This document shows, one piece after another, positions 52,521 to 60,623 of a stretch of 64,000 bases of DNA. Under the pieces are notes generated by a model. That model searched no databases. It saw only the letters and a program-made list of their open reading frames with translations, and had not been told where the DNA came from. A program made the position numbers and the translations under genes. Position 1 is the first letter of the stretch. Each line of letters starts with the position of its first letter. Source of the DNA: Natronosalvus sp042663485 (GTDB lineage: Archaea; Halobacteriota; Halobacteria; Halobacteriales; Natrialbaceae). The DNA is taken from NCBI GenBank assembly GCA_042663485.1, contig JBHTAF010000002.1. One strand, written 5' to 3'.

Positions 52521-52790
52521 TCAGTTCTCGAGTTCGAGCGAGTAGAGTCGCTTGCGGGCGTCCGAGAAGGAAAACCGAGACGCGACGACGTTCTGCTCCT
52601 CGAGTCGGCTGAGGGCGTAGCGGACGGTTCGCGGCGGCAACAGGCTCTCCTGGGCGATCTGTTGCTGGGTCATCGTGTCATTGTACTCGAGAACCTTCGC
52701 GACGAGCTTCGCACTGGGCGGCAGGTCGCGGACGTCCTCCCACGTCCCTCGCTCCGGCTCCTCTCCCTGAAACGATTCTGAGATACTCAT
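52521..52790 (-). CDS. Small winged-helix regulator divergent from pan
   Basis: The 89-residue protein is a MarR/TrmB-like winged helix: LPPSAKLVAKVLEYNDTMTQQQIAQESLLPPRTVRYALSRL is one helix followed by the helix-turn-helix, and EEQNVVASRFSFSDARKRLYSL is the wing. It is common in haloarchaea next to the proteasome ATPase gene. Between the two divergent genes is a perfect AT-rich inverted repeat (52821-52843) that overlaps the promoter of this gene. It could control itself and pan. Target not proven. Confidence 0.85.
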   Translation of the reverse strand: MSISESFQGEEPERGTWEDVRDLPPSAKLVAKVLEYNDTMTQQQIAQESLLPPRTVRYALSRLEEQNVVASRFSFSDARKRLYSLELEN

Positions 52791-52820
52791 TACACGACCA
52801 CCTTCCGCATACAGGGTGAT

Positions 52821-52843
52821 AATATTTTCTGTTTCAAAATATT
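52821..52843. promoter_or_regulatory. Perfect 8-base inverted repeat between the regulator and pan
   Basis: AATATTTT (52821-52828), 7-base spacer CTGTTTC, AAAATATT (52836-52843) are exactly symmetric. The repeat lies 31-53 bases upstream of the regulator ATG (52790) and 72-94 bases upstream of the pan ATG (52915). On the minus strand it contains the only TATA-like sequence for the regulator gene, so a bound protein would block TBP. It is a strong operator candidate. Confidence 0.6.
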
Positions 52844-52914
52844 CCTAGTGGTTATTCATCGGAGGGGTGTACCTACCCGAAGTCTCTTATGATGGAATGC
52901 CCTACCAGTGCGTA

Positions 52915-54132
52915 ATGACCGATACTGTGGACGACGTCGAAGTCCCGTACGACGAGGACGAGGCGTCTCAACAGGAGAAAATACGGGCTCTCGAGGAGCG
53001 TCTGGAACTCCTCGAATCCCAGAACGAGGAGATGCGGGACAAGCTCCTCGACGCGAACGCCGAGAACAACAAGTACCAGCAGAAACTCGAGCGTCTGACC
53101 CACGAAAACAAGAAGCTCAAGCAGTCGCCGCTGTTCGTCGCCACCGTCCAGGAGATGACCGACGAGGGCGTCATTATCAAACAACACGGCAACAACCAGG
53201 AGGCGCTGACCGAGGTCACCGAGGAGATGCGCGGCGACTTAGAGCCCGACGCCCGCGTCGCCGTCAACAACTCGCTGTCGATCGTCAAGTCCCTCTCGAA
53301 CGAGACCGACGTCCGGGCCCGGGTGATGGAAGTCACCGAGAGTCCCGACGTGAGCTACGAGGACATCGGCGGCCTCGACGAGCAGATGCAGGAAGTTCGC
53401 GAAACCGTCGAAATGCCCCTGAAGAGCCCAGAGATGTTCGACGAGGTCGGTATCGATCCTCCGAGCGGTGTTCTCCTGTACGGGCCGCCGGGCACGGGGA
53501 AGACGATGCTCGCCAAAGCCGTCGCCAACCAGACCGACGCGACGTTCATCAAGATGGCCGGCTCAGAACTCGTCCACAAGTTCATCGGAGAGGGTGCGAA
53601 GCTGGTCCGTGACCTCTTCGACGTCGCCCGCGAGCACGAGCCTGCCGTCATCTTCATCGACGAGATCGACGCCATCGCCGCCAAGCGTACCGAGTCGAAG
53701 ACCTCCGGCGACGCCGAGGTCCAGCGGACGATGATGCAGCTGCTGAGCGAGATGGACGGCTTCGAAGAGCGCGGTGACATTCGCATCATCGCGGCGACGA
53801 ACCGCTTCGACATGCTCGACCGTGCGATCCTCCGCCCCGGCCGGTTCGACCGCCTCATCGAGGTCCCGAAGCCGACCGAGGAAGGACGGGAGCTGATCTT
53901 CCAGATCCACACCCGGAACATGAACGTCTCCGACGACGTCGACTTCGCCCAGCTGGCCGCCGAGACGCCCGAGGCCTCCGGGGCCGACGTCAAGGCCATC
54001 TGCACCGAAGCTGGGATGTTCGCCATCCGCGACGACCGCACGGAGATCCGGATGCAGGACTTCTACGACGCCTGGGAGAAAGTCCAGGCCGAGTCCACCG
54101 AGGACCCCGAGGTCTCGAAGACGTTCGCCTGA
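52915..54132 (+). CDS. pan: Proteasome-activating nucleotidase PAN
   Basis: The 405-residue AAA ATPase unfolds substrates for the 20S proteasome. An N-terminal coiled coil (about residues 15-72) leads to an OB domain, then Walker A LYGPPGTGKTMLAKAVAN near 187-204, Walker B AVIFIDEIDAIAAKR near 245-259 and the second region of homology AATNRFDMLDRAILRPGRFDR. The C-terminus is SKTFA, so the HbYX motif that docks into the proteasome is degenerate (Phe for Tyr, Thr before it). The start at 52915 (MTDTVDDVEVP) was chosen over an open upstream frame. Regulation may involve the divergent winged-helix protein. Confidence 0.96.
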   Translation: MTDTVDDVEVPYDEDEASQQEKIRALEERLELLESQNEEMRDKLLDANAENNKYQQKLERLTHENKKLKQSPLFVATVQEMTDEGVIIKQHGNNQEALTEVTEEMRGDLEPDARVAVNNSLSIVKSLSNETDVRARVMEVTESPDVSYEDIGGLDEQMQEVRETVEMPLKSPEMFDEVGIDPPSGVLLYGPPGTGKTMLAKAVANQTDATFIKMAGSELVHKFIGEGAKLVRDLFDVAREHEPAVIFIDEIDAIAAKRTESKTSGDAEVQRTMMQLLSEMDGFEERGDIRIIAATNRFDMLDRAILRPGRFDRLIEVPKPTEEGRELIFQIHTRNMNVSDDVDFAQLAAETPEASGADVKAICTEAGMFAIRDDRTEIRMQDFYDAWEKVQAESTEDPEVSKTFA

Positions 54133-54349
54133 GCCTCGAGCGCCTGAATCCCGAGCGAGACTCTTTTCGCGTTCGCGTCTTCTTCGATTTCGATACCTGA
54201 ATCTACGAGTAGCCGTCGAGTCACCACTCTCGATCGATTACCGCGTGACTCGAGTGATCGCTCCTCCTCGAGACTATCGGTCGAATCTCGAGGTGATCTC
54301 GAAGGTGAATCTCAAGAGCAAACGTCGAGGGCAAAAACGAACGCAGGTG

Positions 54350-54487
54350 CTACAGCGTCGCGAAAAGGGCCCAGGGAACCAGGAACAGCGCGACAGTCAT
54401 CAGCCCGAGAATCGCCAGGTAGCCCGCACCCGTGCCGAGGGCTGTGAGCCACGTTGGATGCTCGTACGCCGAGAGATCGAGTGCCAT
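54350..54487 (-). CDS. Tiny membrane protein
   Basis: A 45-residue frame starts at ATG 54487 (MALDLSAYEHPTWLTALGTG) and contains a hydrophobic stretch (AGYLAILGLMTVALFLVPWALFATL) long enough for one helix or a tight hairpin. The start, the clean hydrophobic pattern and the position between convergent pan and divergent guaAA support it. I remember similar short haloarchaeal membrane proteins, but cannot name a family. A role is unknown. Confidence 0.55.
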   Translation of the reverse strand: MALDLSAYEHPTWLTALGTGAGYLAILGLMTVALFLVPWALFATL

Positions 54488-54579
54488 ACTCGATTCTCCG
54501 CCGAAGCGATCATAAACGTACCGGGAACGCCAGCCATCGTTCGGACCGTTTTTATCGCTCGAGTGGCTACTTCGCTGCA

Positions 54580-55149
54580 ATGACGACAATCGCCGTGGTG
54601 GACAATCACGGACAGTTCACCCACCTGGAACAGCGTGCGCTGCGCGACCTCGGCGTCGACTGCACGCTCGTCGACAACGAGACGCCGCCCGAAGACGTCG
54701 AGGCCGACGGCATCGTCCTCTCGGGTGGCCCCGACATGGACCGCATCGGCCAGAGTGCCGCCTACCTCGAGGACGACCGCCCCGTCCTGGGCATCTGTCT
54801 CGGTATGCAACTCATGGCCGTCGAACTCGGCGGCGAAGTTGGCGGCGGCGACTACGGCGGCTACGCCGACGTCACCGTGGACGTGCTCGAGGAAGACGAC
54901 CCGCTCATCGGATCGCTGGCCCCCGAGACGCGCGTCTGGGCGAGTCACGCCGACGAGGTCAAAACGCTGCCTGAGGGGTTCACCTGCACGGCCTCGAGCG
55001 ACGTCTGCGGCGTCGAGGCCATGAGCGACACGGACCGGGACCTCTACGGCGTCCAGTGGCACCCCGAGGTGGCCCACACCGAAGAGGGCGAGGAAGTGTT
55101 CGAGAACTTCCTCGAGATCTGTCTGGCGTCGGCGGAAGCGACGCACTGA
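54580..55149 (+). CDS. guaAA: GMP synthase, glutaminase subunit A
   Basis: The 189-residue protein is the class I glutamine amidotransferase subunit of GMP synthase, separate from the ATP-pyrophosphatase subunit as in many archaea. TIAVVDNHGQFTHLEQRAL at the start, VLSGGPDMDRIGQ, GICLGMQLMAVELGGEV with the catalytic Cys (about residue 77), and GVQWHPEVAHTEEG with His and Glu are visible. It supplies ammonia for XMP to GMP conversion. The GuaAB partner is not in the window. Transcription probably starts from TTTTTATCG upstream (54549-54557). Confidence 0.95.
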   Translation: MTTIAVVDNHGQFTHLEQRALRDLGVDCTLVDNETPPEDVEADGIVLSGGPDMDRIGQSAAYLEDDRPVLGICLGMQLMAVELGGEVGGGDYGGYADVTVDVLEEDDPLIGSLAPETRVWASHADEVKTLPEGFTCTASSDVCGVEAMSDTDRDLYGVQWHPEVAHTEEGEEVFENFLEICLASAEATH

Positions 55150-55204
55150 CGGCCACCGCATCGAGTCTGCCGTCTCCTGCCGTCCCCTGGCGGCTCGAGG
55201 CTAC

Positions 55205-56242
55205 TCACTCTCCGGCTGATTCACTCTCTGGCTCGGATCGATCACCGACCACTCGATACGTCCGCCCCCGCTTGCTACCGACGGCCTCGATCAGGTCGTA
55301 GTGAACCATCTTCGTCAGATAGTTCCGGAGCGTCCGCGACGTCTTGGGATCGTCCACCCGTCGCTCGTACTCGGCGTAGAGCGCGCTCGGTTCGATCTCG
55401 CCCGCTTCGTCGATGACGTCGTAGAGCACCCGCTGGTGTTCGATCAGGCCGTCGATGGTTTCCCGGCGGATCGCCTCCCTGGTATCGGGAATCGCCTCCT
55501 CGAGCGCCTCGTTCGAGAGCGTCCCGCCGCCGCGGCGCGTCTCGATCCGGGCTGCCGAGCGCAGGATGCCGATTCCGACGCGGGCGTCGCCGCCCGCCGC
55601 CTGCGCGATCAATTGTAGCTGGTCATCCTCGACGGCGCCCGGCTCGAGGCCCTGTTTCGCCCGTTCTCGAAGAATCGCGACCAGTTCCTCGGTCGAATAC
55701 CGGTCGAACTGCACGCGCGTCCCGGCGCGCAGGCGAGAGCGGACGCGGTCGTCGAACCCGGCGAAGAGTTCGGCCTCGCGGTTGGCGATCAACACCAGCG
55801 AGACGTGCCCGAGCCGGTGGAGGTCGTACAGGGCCGTCGTCTCCTCGAGCTGGTCGACCTCGTCGAGGATGGCGACGACGGGCTGGTCGTTCGCCGCTGC
55901 GAGGCGGTCGAACAGTTCGTCCTTCGGCGTCGAGCGGTGGACCTCGAGCGCGAGTCCAAGCGCATCGAGGATCGCGTACAGCACGCGATACCGAGTGTGG
56001 TCCTGCCAACAGTTGACGTAGGCGACCTGCACGTCGGGTCGCTTTTCCTGCAACCGGTCGAGCGTGTATCGCGCGATGCAGGTCTTGCCGACGCCCGTCG
56101 GCCCAAGCAGAAAGGTCGTCTCCGGTCGATCTCCGTGAAGGATCGGCTCGAGCGTCTCCGAGAGGTGAGAGACCTCGTCGTGGCGGTGGACCACCTCGCT
56201 CGGAACGAAGTCCTCCTGGAGGACGCGCGGATCGACGATCAC
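55205..56242 (-). CDS. orc: Orc1/Cdc6 family initiator-like AAA protein
   Basis: The 345-residue protein has Walker A LLGPTGVGKTCIARYTLD (about residues 43-60), Walker B VVAILDEVDQLEET (about 120-133), an arginine region after VSLVLIANREAELF, and a C-terminal winged helix (ALYAEYERRVDDPKTSRTLRNYLTKMVHYDLIEAV). It is one of the haloarchaeal Orc1/Cdc6 paralogues. I chose the GTG at 56242 (MIVDPRVLQEDFVPSEVVHRHDE); TATA-like TTTATGG lies about 25 bases upstream. No origin-type repeat cluster was seen next to it, so it may not mark an origin. Confidence 0.92.
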   Translation of the reverse strand: MIVDPRVLQEDFVPSEVVHRHDEVSHLSETLEPILHGDRPETTFLLGPTGVGKTCIARYTLDRLQEKRPDVQVAYVNCWQDHTRYRVLYAILDALGLALEVHRSTPKDELFDRLAAANDQPVVAILDEVDQLEETTALYDLHRLGHVSLVLIANREAELFAGFDDRVRSRLRAGTRVQFDRYSTEELVAILRERAKQGLEPGAVEDDQLQLIAQAAGGDARVGIGILRSAARIETRRGGGTLSNEALEEAIPDTREAIRRETIDGLIEHQRVLYDVIDEAGEIEPSALYAEYERRVDDPKTSRTLRNYLTKMVHYDLIEAVGSKRGRTYRVVGDRSEPESESAGE

Positions 56243-56323
56243 GATACGACGAGTGTGCGCTCGAGGACCATAAACGGTCGTGGCTCCGCATGCACTCTTG
56301 ACGCCGGCGTCCGTACGCGACGT

Positions 56324-57073
56324 ATGCACACCGCCGTTCAGCTGTACTCCTTGCGAAGGCTCGATCGATCGCTTCCCGAGAAACTCGAATTCGTGGCGCG
56401 AACTGGGCTCGAGGGCGTCGAGCTGGCGGGATTCGACGACGCGGATCCCGCAGCCGTCGCCGACGCGCTCGAGCGGACGGGGCTCGAGGCGATGGCTGCC
56501 CACGTCCCGATCGAGGACCTCGAGGCCGACCTCGAAGCGGCCGTTCGACCTTACGGACCCATCGGCTGTGATCGAATCGTCGTTCCGTGGCTCGATCCCG
56601 AGGCGTTTCGGTCTCGTCGTGCAGTCGAGGAGACGCCCCAGCGGCTCTCGAGACTGGGCGAACGACTCACCGACCTCGGATTCTCCCTCGCCTACCACAA
56701 TCACACGCAGGAGTTCGTATCGATCGAATCGGCCGAAGACGAGCAACGGGACGCCTTCGACTTCCTCGTCGACGAACTCGCGGGAACTCCCGTGACGCTC
56801 GAGCTAGACGTGGGATGGGCTCACGCCGCAGGTCGCGACCCTGTTGCCCTCCTCGAGCGTTACGGCGAGCAGGTCCCGCTAGTTCACCTGAAAGACGTCG
56901 ACGTCGACGAGCCGTGCGCCCTCGGGGCGGGCTCGGTCCCGCTCGAGGCCTGCGTCGACGCCGCCCGGGAAGCGGGCGTAGAGTGGCTCGTCTACGAACA
57001 CGATGACCCATCGGATCCGGAACTGGCTCTCGAGCGCGACACCCAGACCATGGTAGACTTACTCGGTCGATGA
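56324..57073 (+). CDS. Sugar phosphate isomerase/epimerase (AP endonuclease 2 fold)
   Basis: The 249-residue TIM-barrel protein starts MHTAVQLYSLRRLDRSLPEKL and has LEGVELAGFDDADP, LAYHNHTQEF, LELDVGWAHAAGRDPVALL and VPLVHLKDVDVDEPCALGAG, the metal-binding Glu/His/Asp set of the xylose isomerase-like family. Such proteins act on sugars or inositols with a divalent metal. The substrate is not evident from neighbours. It diverges from the orc gene with 81 bases between the starts, which share one promoter space. Confidence 0.9.
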   Translation: MHTAVQLYSLRRLDRSLPEKLEFVARTGLEGVELAGFDDADPAAVADALERTGLEAMAAHVPIEDLEADLEAAVRPYGPIGCDRIVVPWLDPEAFRSRRAVEETPQRLSRLGERLTDLGFSLAYHNHTQEFVSIESAEDEQRDAFDFLVDELAGTPVTLELDVGWAHAAGRDPVALLERYGEQVPLVHLKDVDVDEPCALGAGSVPLEACVDAAREAGVEWLVYEHDDPSDPELALERDTQTMVDLLGR

Positions 57074-57212
57074 CAACTCGACGTAGAAACTGGACGTTCT
57101 ACGAATCGACGGACGAACACTCGCTCAGGGATGACAATGGCGTCCCTGCAGAATGTTCTGTGGATACGAAATCACGGGGAAATTACTTATCAATTGAACA
57201 AACACTCAACCC

Positions 57213-57608
57213 ATGGAGCGCCGCTACTTCCTCCTTGGAACAGCCGCTATCGCATCGGGCTTATCTGGCTGTTCGACACTGTCCTCCGACTCGCAGTCGC
57301 TCGACGTGATCCTGTTCAATCAGACGAGTGACCCCTATACAGTCGAACTGAGAATGTTCCGAGATCACGACGACTCGAGCCGTAGCGAAGCGAGAGTCTT
57401 CTCCAGTCGCCTCGACGTAGATCCAGAGGGAGAAACACGGCGAGAAAATGCGGCCGAAGCCGAGCACTACGTCGTCGATTACGGTGTGTACAGGGACAAT
57501 AGTAGACTAACCGATCAGGGTCACGTACACTATTCTCCTCCGAATGGCGAAGATACCGATACCCTGGCGTTCGATATCCGGCCGCCGGGGGTACTCACTC
57601 GCCGCTGA
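57213..57608 (+). CDS. Hypothetical Tat/lipoprotein
   Basis: The 131-residue protein starts MERRYFLLGTAAIASGLSGC, a twin-arginine-like signal ending in a lipobox, then a beta-rich domain (SLDVILFNQTSDPYTVELRMF and later HVHYSPPNGEDTDTLAFDIRPP). This looks like a small immunoglobulin-like fold common in haloarchaeal surface lipoproteins. The region is lower in GC than its neighbours, especially upstream (57165-57215), and the C-terminus is followed by a gene-poor stretch, so the gene may have been truncated. Confidence 0.6.
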   Translation: MERRYFLLGTAAIASGLSGCSTLSSDSQSLDVILFNQTSDPYTVELRMFRDHDDSSRSEARVFSSRLDVDPEGETRRENAAEAEHYVVDYGVYRDNSRLTDQGHVHYSPPNGEDTDTLAFDIRPPGVLTRR

Positions 57609-58602
57609 GAGAGTCCAGGCGGAGTGAGGACGCCAATTGGTGTCAATCACGAACCCGGCCTGGTTTCCACAGCATGGCAGGAAAATCAGCTGGACTGTTG
57701 AGTGTACCCGCCCCGAGTCACTGAAATTCGTATATCGTCATGAAGTATATGGCCCGGGGCTGACTGAAGATTCAGAAGTCGAGAGCGTAGCGAGTTCATC
57801 GAGCGTTACCGTCCTGTGTCTTCCGCAAATCAACGCCCTAGGCGTACACCTCGTTTCGGTGATGCGACGAGTAATGAGCTCGCCCAGGTGAAACCGGCGC
57901 AGTCTGAATCCGCGAAGCTGGAACCCGGTTTCGCAGCCGCGACCCCCCGGGTCTCGTGCCGAACTCGCCCTTGCTCGAGGGCCCGTTCCGCCGGCCGCTG
58001 AGGAGAGACCAGTAGTCTTCTCCGAATCCGAGATTCGGGAAGTCGACAGCCGGCATCGGAGAGCACTCGAGACACACCGTCGTCGAGGGCAGGCGAACGT
58101 GGCACCGGTAGCTGATGGCGGGGTGCCCTCTCCTGGAGGCATTTCCAGCCTTCGATTGCCGTTCGCACCCTACGGCCGCTATCGATGCTGGTTCGGCGTC
58201 ACGGTCTCGAGAAGCACCCGGTCCAGATCCGTTCTCGCGATGAGATACCCTCACTGAACGTGGCCGACCGAAGGCGCACTATCAATCCCGGTGGGGTGGT
58301 TAGCGTATCGATCCCGGATGGGGGAGTCGGCGAATCGATTCCGGACTGAGAGCCGCCGCCGATACGCGGCGCCGATTCGACGGACCGTAGATTCGCTCTC
58401 GAGAGCTGGTCGAGGAAGATCGCCGATCAGTAGGTGCCGTACCGGTCGTGGGCGCGTTTGCGGAGATTTTGCGTTCGATTTCGACGAATCGGGCAGGCCG
58501 GTGAGAGTCCAATAAACCTCATTGTGGTATATCAAATTGGAGGCCGTGGACACGGCTCGGGCCTCGAGCGCGACCGAAAAAATAGCCGACTGCGGAGGGA
58601 AG
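57609..58602. other. Gene-poor region, possibly decayed
   Basis: No frame in these 994 bases carries a domain, signal or start that I can support. The first 250 bases have lower GC than the surroundings, and short frames such as 57637-57891 are interrupted. Three degenerate 26-27-base repeats lie at 58281-58345. A TATA-like TTTATTGG is seen on the minus strand near 58512-58519. The region may be the remains of a lost gene or integrated segment, or a control region for the amylase 3' end. Confidence 0.5.
58281..58345. repeat. Three degenerate 26-27-base direct repeats
   Basis: ATC(A/G)AT(C/T)CCGG recurs at 58281, 58307 and 58334 (period 26-27), with flanks GTGGGGTGGT, ATGGGGGAGT and ACTGAGAGCC. 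The spacing is close to two and a half turns of DNA. It lies in the gene-poor region and has no start codon context. Confidence 0.6.
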
Positions 58603-59922
58603 TCAGTACGGCGCGTAGAACACCCATCCCTCCGGCGGGACCCAGACTTCGACCCAACCGTCGCCGTTGACCTCGACGTCGCCGGCGGCCCCGCTGTAGT
58701 CCGTGAGCGTCTCGTTGCGCCAGGTCGTGTACACCCACTGGCCCTTCCAGTCGTTCGTGTTGTTGTTCAACCCGACGAGCAAGTTGTTGTCCCGCTCGTA
58801 AATCGCGAGATCGGAGTCGGTGTAGCGCCAGTAGGTCGCCCCGCCCGCGAGGTTCTTCTTGACCCAGACCATGTTGTTGATCGCGTCGTCGTCGAGGATG
58901 CTATCGGGGTAGAGGTTGTACACCATCGGCGTCCCCTCGATCGTGAGGACGTGCGCGTGAGCGAGGTGGTACTGCGGTGGTGCACCCTCGTCGTGGTTCT
59001 GGACGAAGGGCCAGGCGTGCCACGAGTCCTGTGCCTTTAGTCCGGCCCCCTCGAGCTGGCTCATATCGCCATAATCGAAGACCGACTCGAGCGTCCAGTA
59101 CAGCGGGAAATCGAAGGCGTCCATCCCGGTGTCGACGTAGTTCTGGACGTAGTCGACGCTACCGTCGAACACCTCGCCGACGCGGTTCATACCGAACTCG
59201 TCGGCCCAGGGATTCGCGTACTGGTCCCAGAACTCGGCCTCGACGTGTTTGACCGCGTCGTATCGGTAGCCATCCGCCCCGAAACTCGCGATTTTCTGCA
59301 TGTAGTTGTACAACTGCTCGCGGACGTACGGCGCCGTGTCCTCGTGGCCGTGGGCCTCGAGCTGGGCGAGGTCCTTGAGCCCGAGCAGGTCGCCGTGTTC
59401 GACCTGGTGCTCGTCGTCCCAGTCGTCGATGGAGCCGACGTGCGTGTGGAAGTGCTCCTCGTTGAACTGCGGAAAGTCGTACCCCCGGTTGGCGGCCATG
59501 TGGTTCATCACGCAGTCGACGTACACCTCAAGGTCGTTGTCGTGGGCGGTGTCGATGAGTCGTTGCAAGTCGGCTTCGGTGCCGAACTCGCTGTCGAACG
59601 ATCGGAAGTCCACTGGCTGGTAGCCGAGTGGCGGGTCGTTCCGGCCGTCCTGATCCGACCACGTCAGTTCGCTCTCCTGAGGGGCCTGAATCCAGATACC
59701 GTCGTAGCCGCGGTCGGCGACCTTCCAGAGGTTGTCAGTGATAGTCGGCCAAGTTTCGTGGAAGTACTGGAAGAACGCTCGTTCCCCTGCAGCCGACACC
59801 GTCGAGGCCGACCCGAGACCGGCGAGTGCCAACCCGGTCGTCGCTGCTCCACGAACGACGTTCCGCCTGCTGATCGTCAGTGATTCCTGTTCACGTTCGC
59901 CGTGAGTGTCTTTCTCAGACAT
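58603..59922 (-). CDS. Secreted alpha-amylase, GH13 family
   Basis: The 439-residue enzyme starts with a Tat signal (SRRNVVRGAATTGLALAGLG, cleavage near SVSA/AGERAFF). The GH13 regions are visible: DCVMNHMA (region I), GYRYDAVKHV with the nucleophile Asp (II), GEVFDG with the acid/base Glu (III) and FVQNHDEGAPP (IV). A C-terminal beta domain ends EVWVPPEGWVFYAPY. It breaks alpha-1,4 glucans outside the cell after folding in the cytosol. Two inverted repeats at its promoter suggest regulation. The start at 59922 keeps the signal near the N-terminus. Confidence 0.95.
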   Translation of the reverse strand: MSEKDTHGEREQESLTISRRNVVRGAATTGLALAGLGSASTVSAAGERAFFQYFHETWPTITDNLWKVADRGYDGIWIQAPQESELTWSDQDGRNDPPLGYQPVDFRSFDSEFGTEADLQRLIDTAHDNDLEVYVDCVMNHMAANRGYDFPQFNEEHFHTHVGSIDDWDDEHQVEHGDLLGLKDLAQLEAHGHEDTAPYVREQLYNYMQKIASFGADGYRYDAVKHVEAEFWDQYANPWADEFGMNRVGEVFDGSVDYVQNYVDTGMDAFDFPLYWTLESVFDYGDMSQLEGAGLKAQDSWHAWPFVQNHDEGAPPQYHLAHAHVLTIEGTPMVYNLYPDSILDDDAINNMVWVKKNLAGGATYWRYTDSDLAIYERDNNLLVGLNNNTNDWKGQWVYTTWRNETLTDYSGAAGDVEVNGDGWVEVWVPPEGWVFYAPY

Positions 59923-59925
59923 GCA

Positions 59926-59938
59926 AGTACGAGGTACT
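59926..59938 (-). promoter_or_regulatory. Inverted repeat just before the amylase start
   Basis: AGTAC-GAG-GTACT is a perfect 5-base inverted repeat four bases upstream of the amylase ATG, between the TATA region and the start. A bound protein there would block transcription or early elongation. Confidence 0.45.
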
Positions 59939-59946
59939 ATTACACC

Positions 59947-59962
59947 CAAAATATGTATTTTG
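59947..59962 (-). promoter_or_regulatory. Palindromic TATA region of the amylase promoter
   Basis: CAAAATA-TG-TATTTTG is a perfect 7-base inverted repeat with a 2-base centre at 25-40 bases upstream of the amylase ATG, where a haloarchaeal TATA box is expected. Its symmetry means the promoter box is itself a possible operator. The stretch up to 60000 remains AT-rich. Confidence 0.5.
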
Positions 59963-60144
59963 TAAGTTTGGATTACAATTAACGGCTATTTGGAAAGGAG
60001 TATCGGCGACCTCACCATGTAGATTCGAGGAGAGCGTGTAAGCCGTGATCGAGCAGGATAGAAACCGGAACCTGTCGTCCTAGCGCTGATCAAATCGGAG
60101 AGTATCCACCGTGGTTTCTTTACCACCGGCCGACACCCTCCGGT

Positions 60145-60531
60145 ATGGACGAGATCTCACTCGGCGTCCCGGAACCGGTACTCGAGCGACTGCCAGACGA
60201 CAGCGGCGACGCGGCGATAGACATGCAACAGGCCGTCGCCGGTTGGGAGAGTCGACTGAATCGCGCCATCGAGGAAGCCGACGACGACGCGGAAGCCGCC
60301 GGCCACGTCCTCGACGCGATCGAACACTTCGAGGATCGTCTCGAGACCTACGACGCGTTCGTCCCCGAACTGCGGGCGTGGGGGCAGTCGCCGATTTACG
60401 CCATTGCGTGGCGAACGCTCTATGCGGACGTAATCGCACAGCTGTACGAACACGACGACCTGGCGACGTACCTCGACCGGGAGCGAAATTCCCGGCTGGT
60501 CCAGGACGGGATTCGTCTTCGGGATCTGTAG
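60145..60531 (+). CDS. Conserved haloarchaeal protein, unknown
   Basis: The 128-residue acidic protein starts MDEISLGVPEPVLERLPDDSG and is predicted to be helical throughout, with regular heptad-like spacing (GHVLDAIEHFEDRLETYDAFVPELRAWG). No signal or membrane segment is present. The ATG at 60145 follows an open but unsupported upstream frame. A second frame overlaps part of it on the same strand, but the composition here fits a halophilic protein. Function unknown. Confidence 0.7.
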   Translation: MDEISLGVPEPVLERLPDDSGDAAIDMQQAVAGWESRLNRAIEEADDDAEAAGHVLDAIEHFEDRLETYDAFVPELRAWGQSPIYAIAWRTLYADVIAQLYEHDDLATYLDRERNSRLVQDGIRLRDL

Positions 60532-60623
60532 TTCTGGCAGCCGATCGTACTCTCTTCCGTTCGAAACAGTCGGTTGCGAATGCAGACGCAACGATTTTCT
60601 TCGTATCTACGGTAGAGAGGGGC

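Noticed and set aside
57637..57891. An 84-codon frame after the small lipoprotein gene, possibly a continuation.
   Set aside because: It lacks a signal, has no similarity I can recognise and lies in a different frame, so it could equally be random sequence.
58251..58553. A 100-codon frame in the gene-poor region.
   Set aside because: It begins at a weak start, crosses the direct repeats, has no domain and lacks a halophilic composition.
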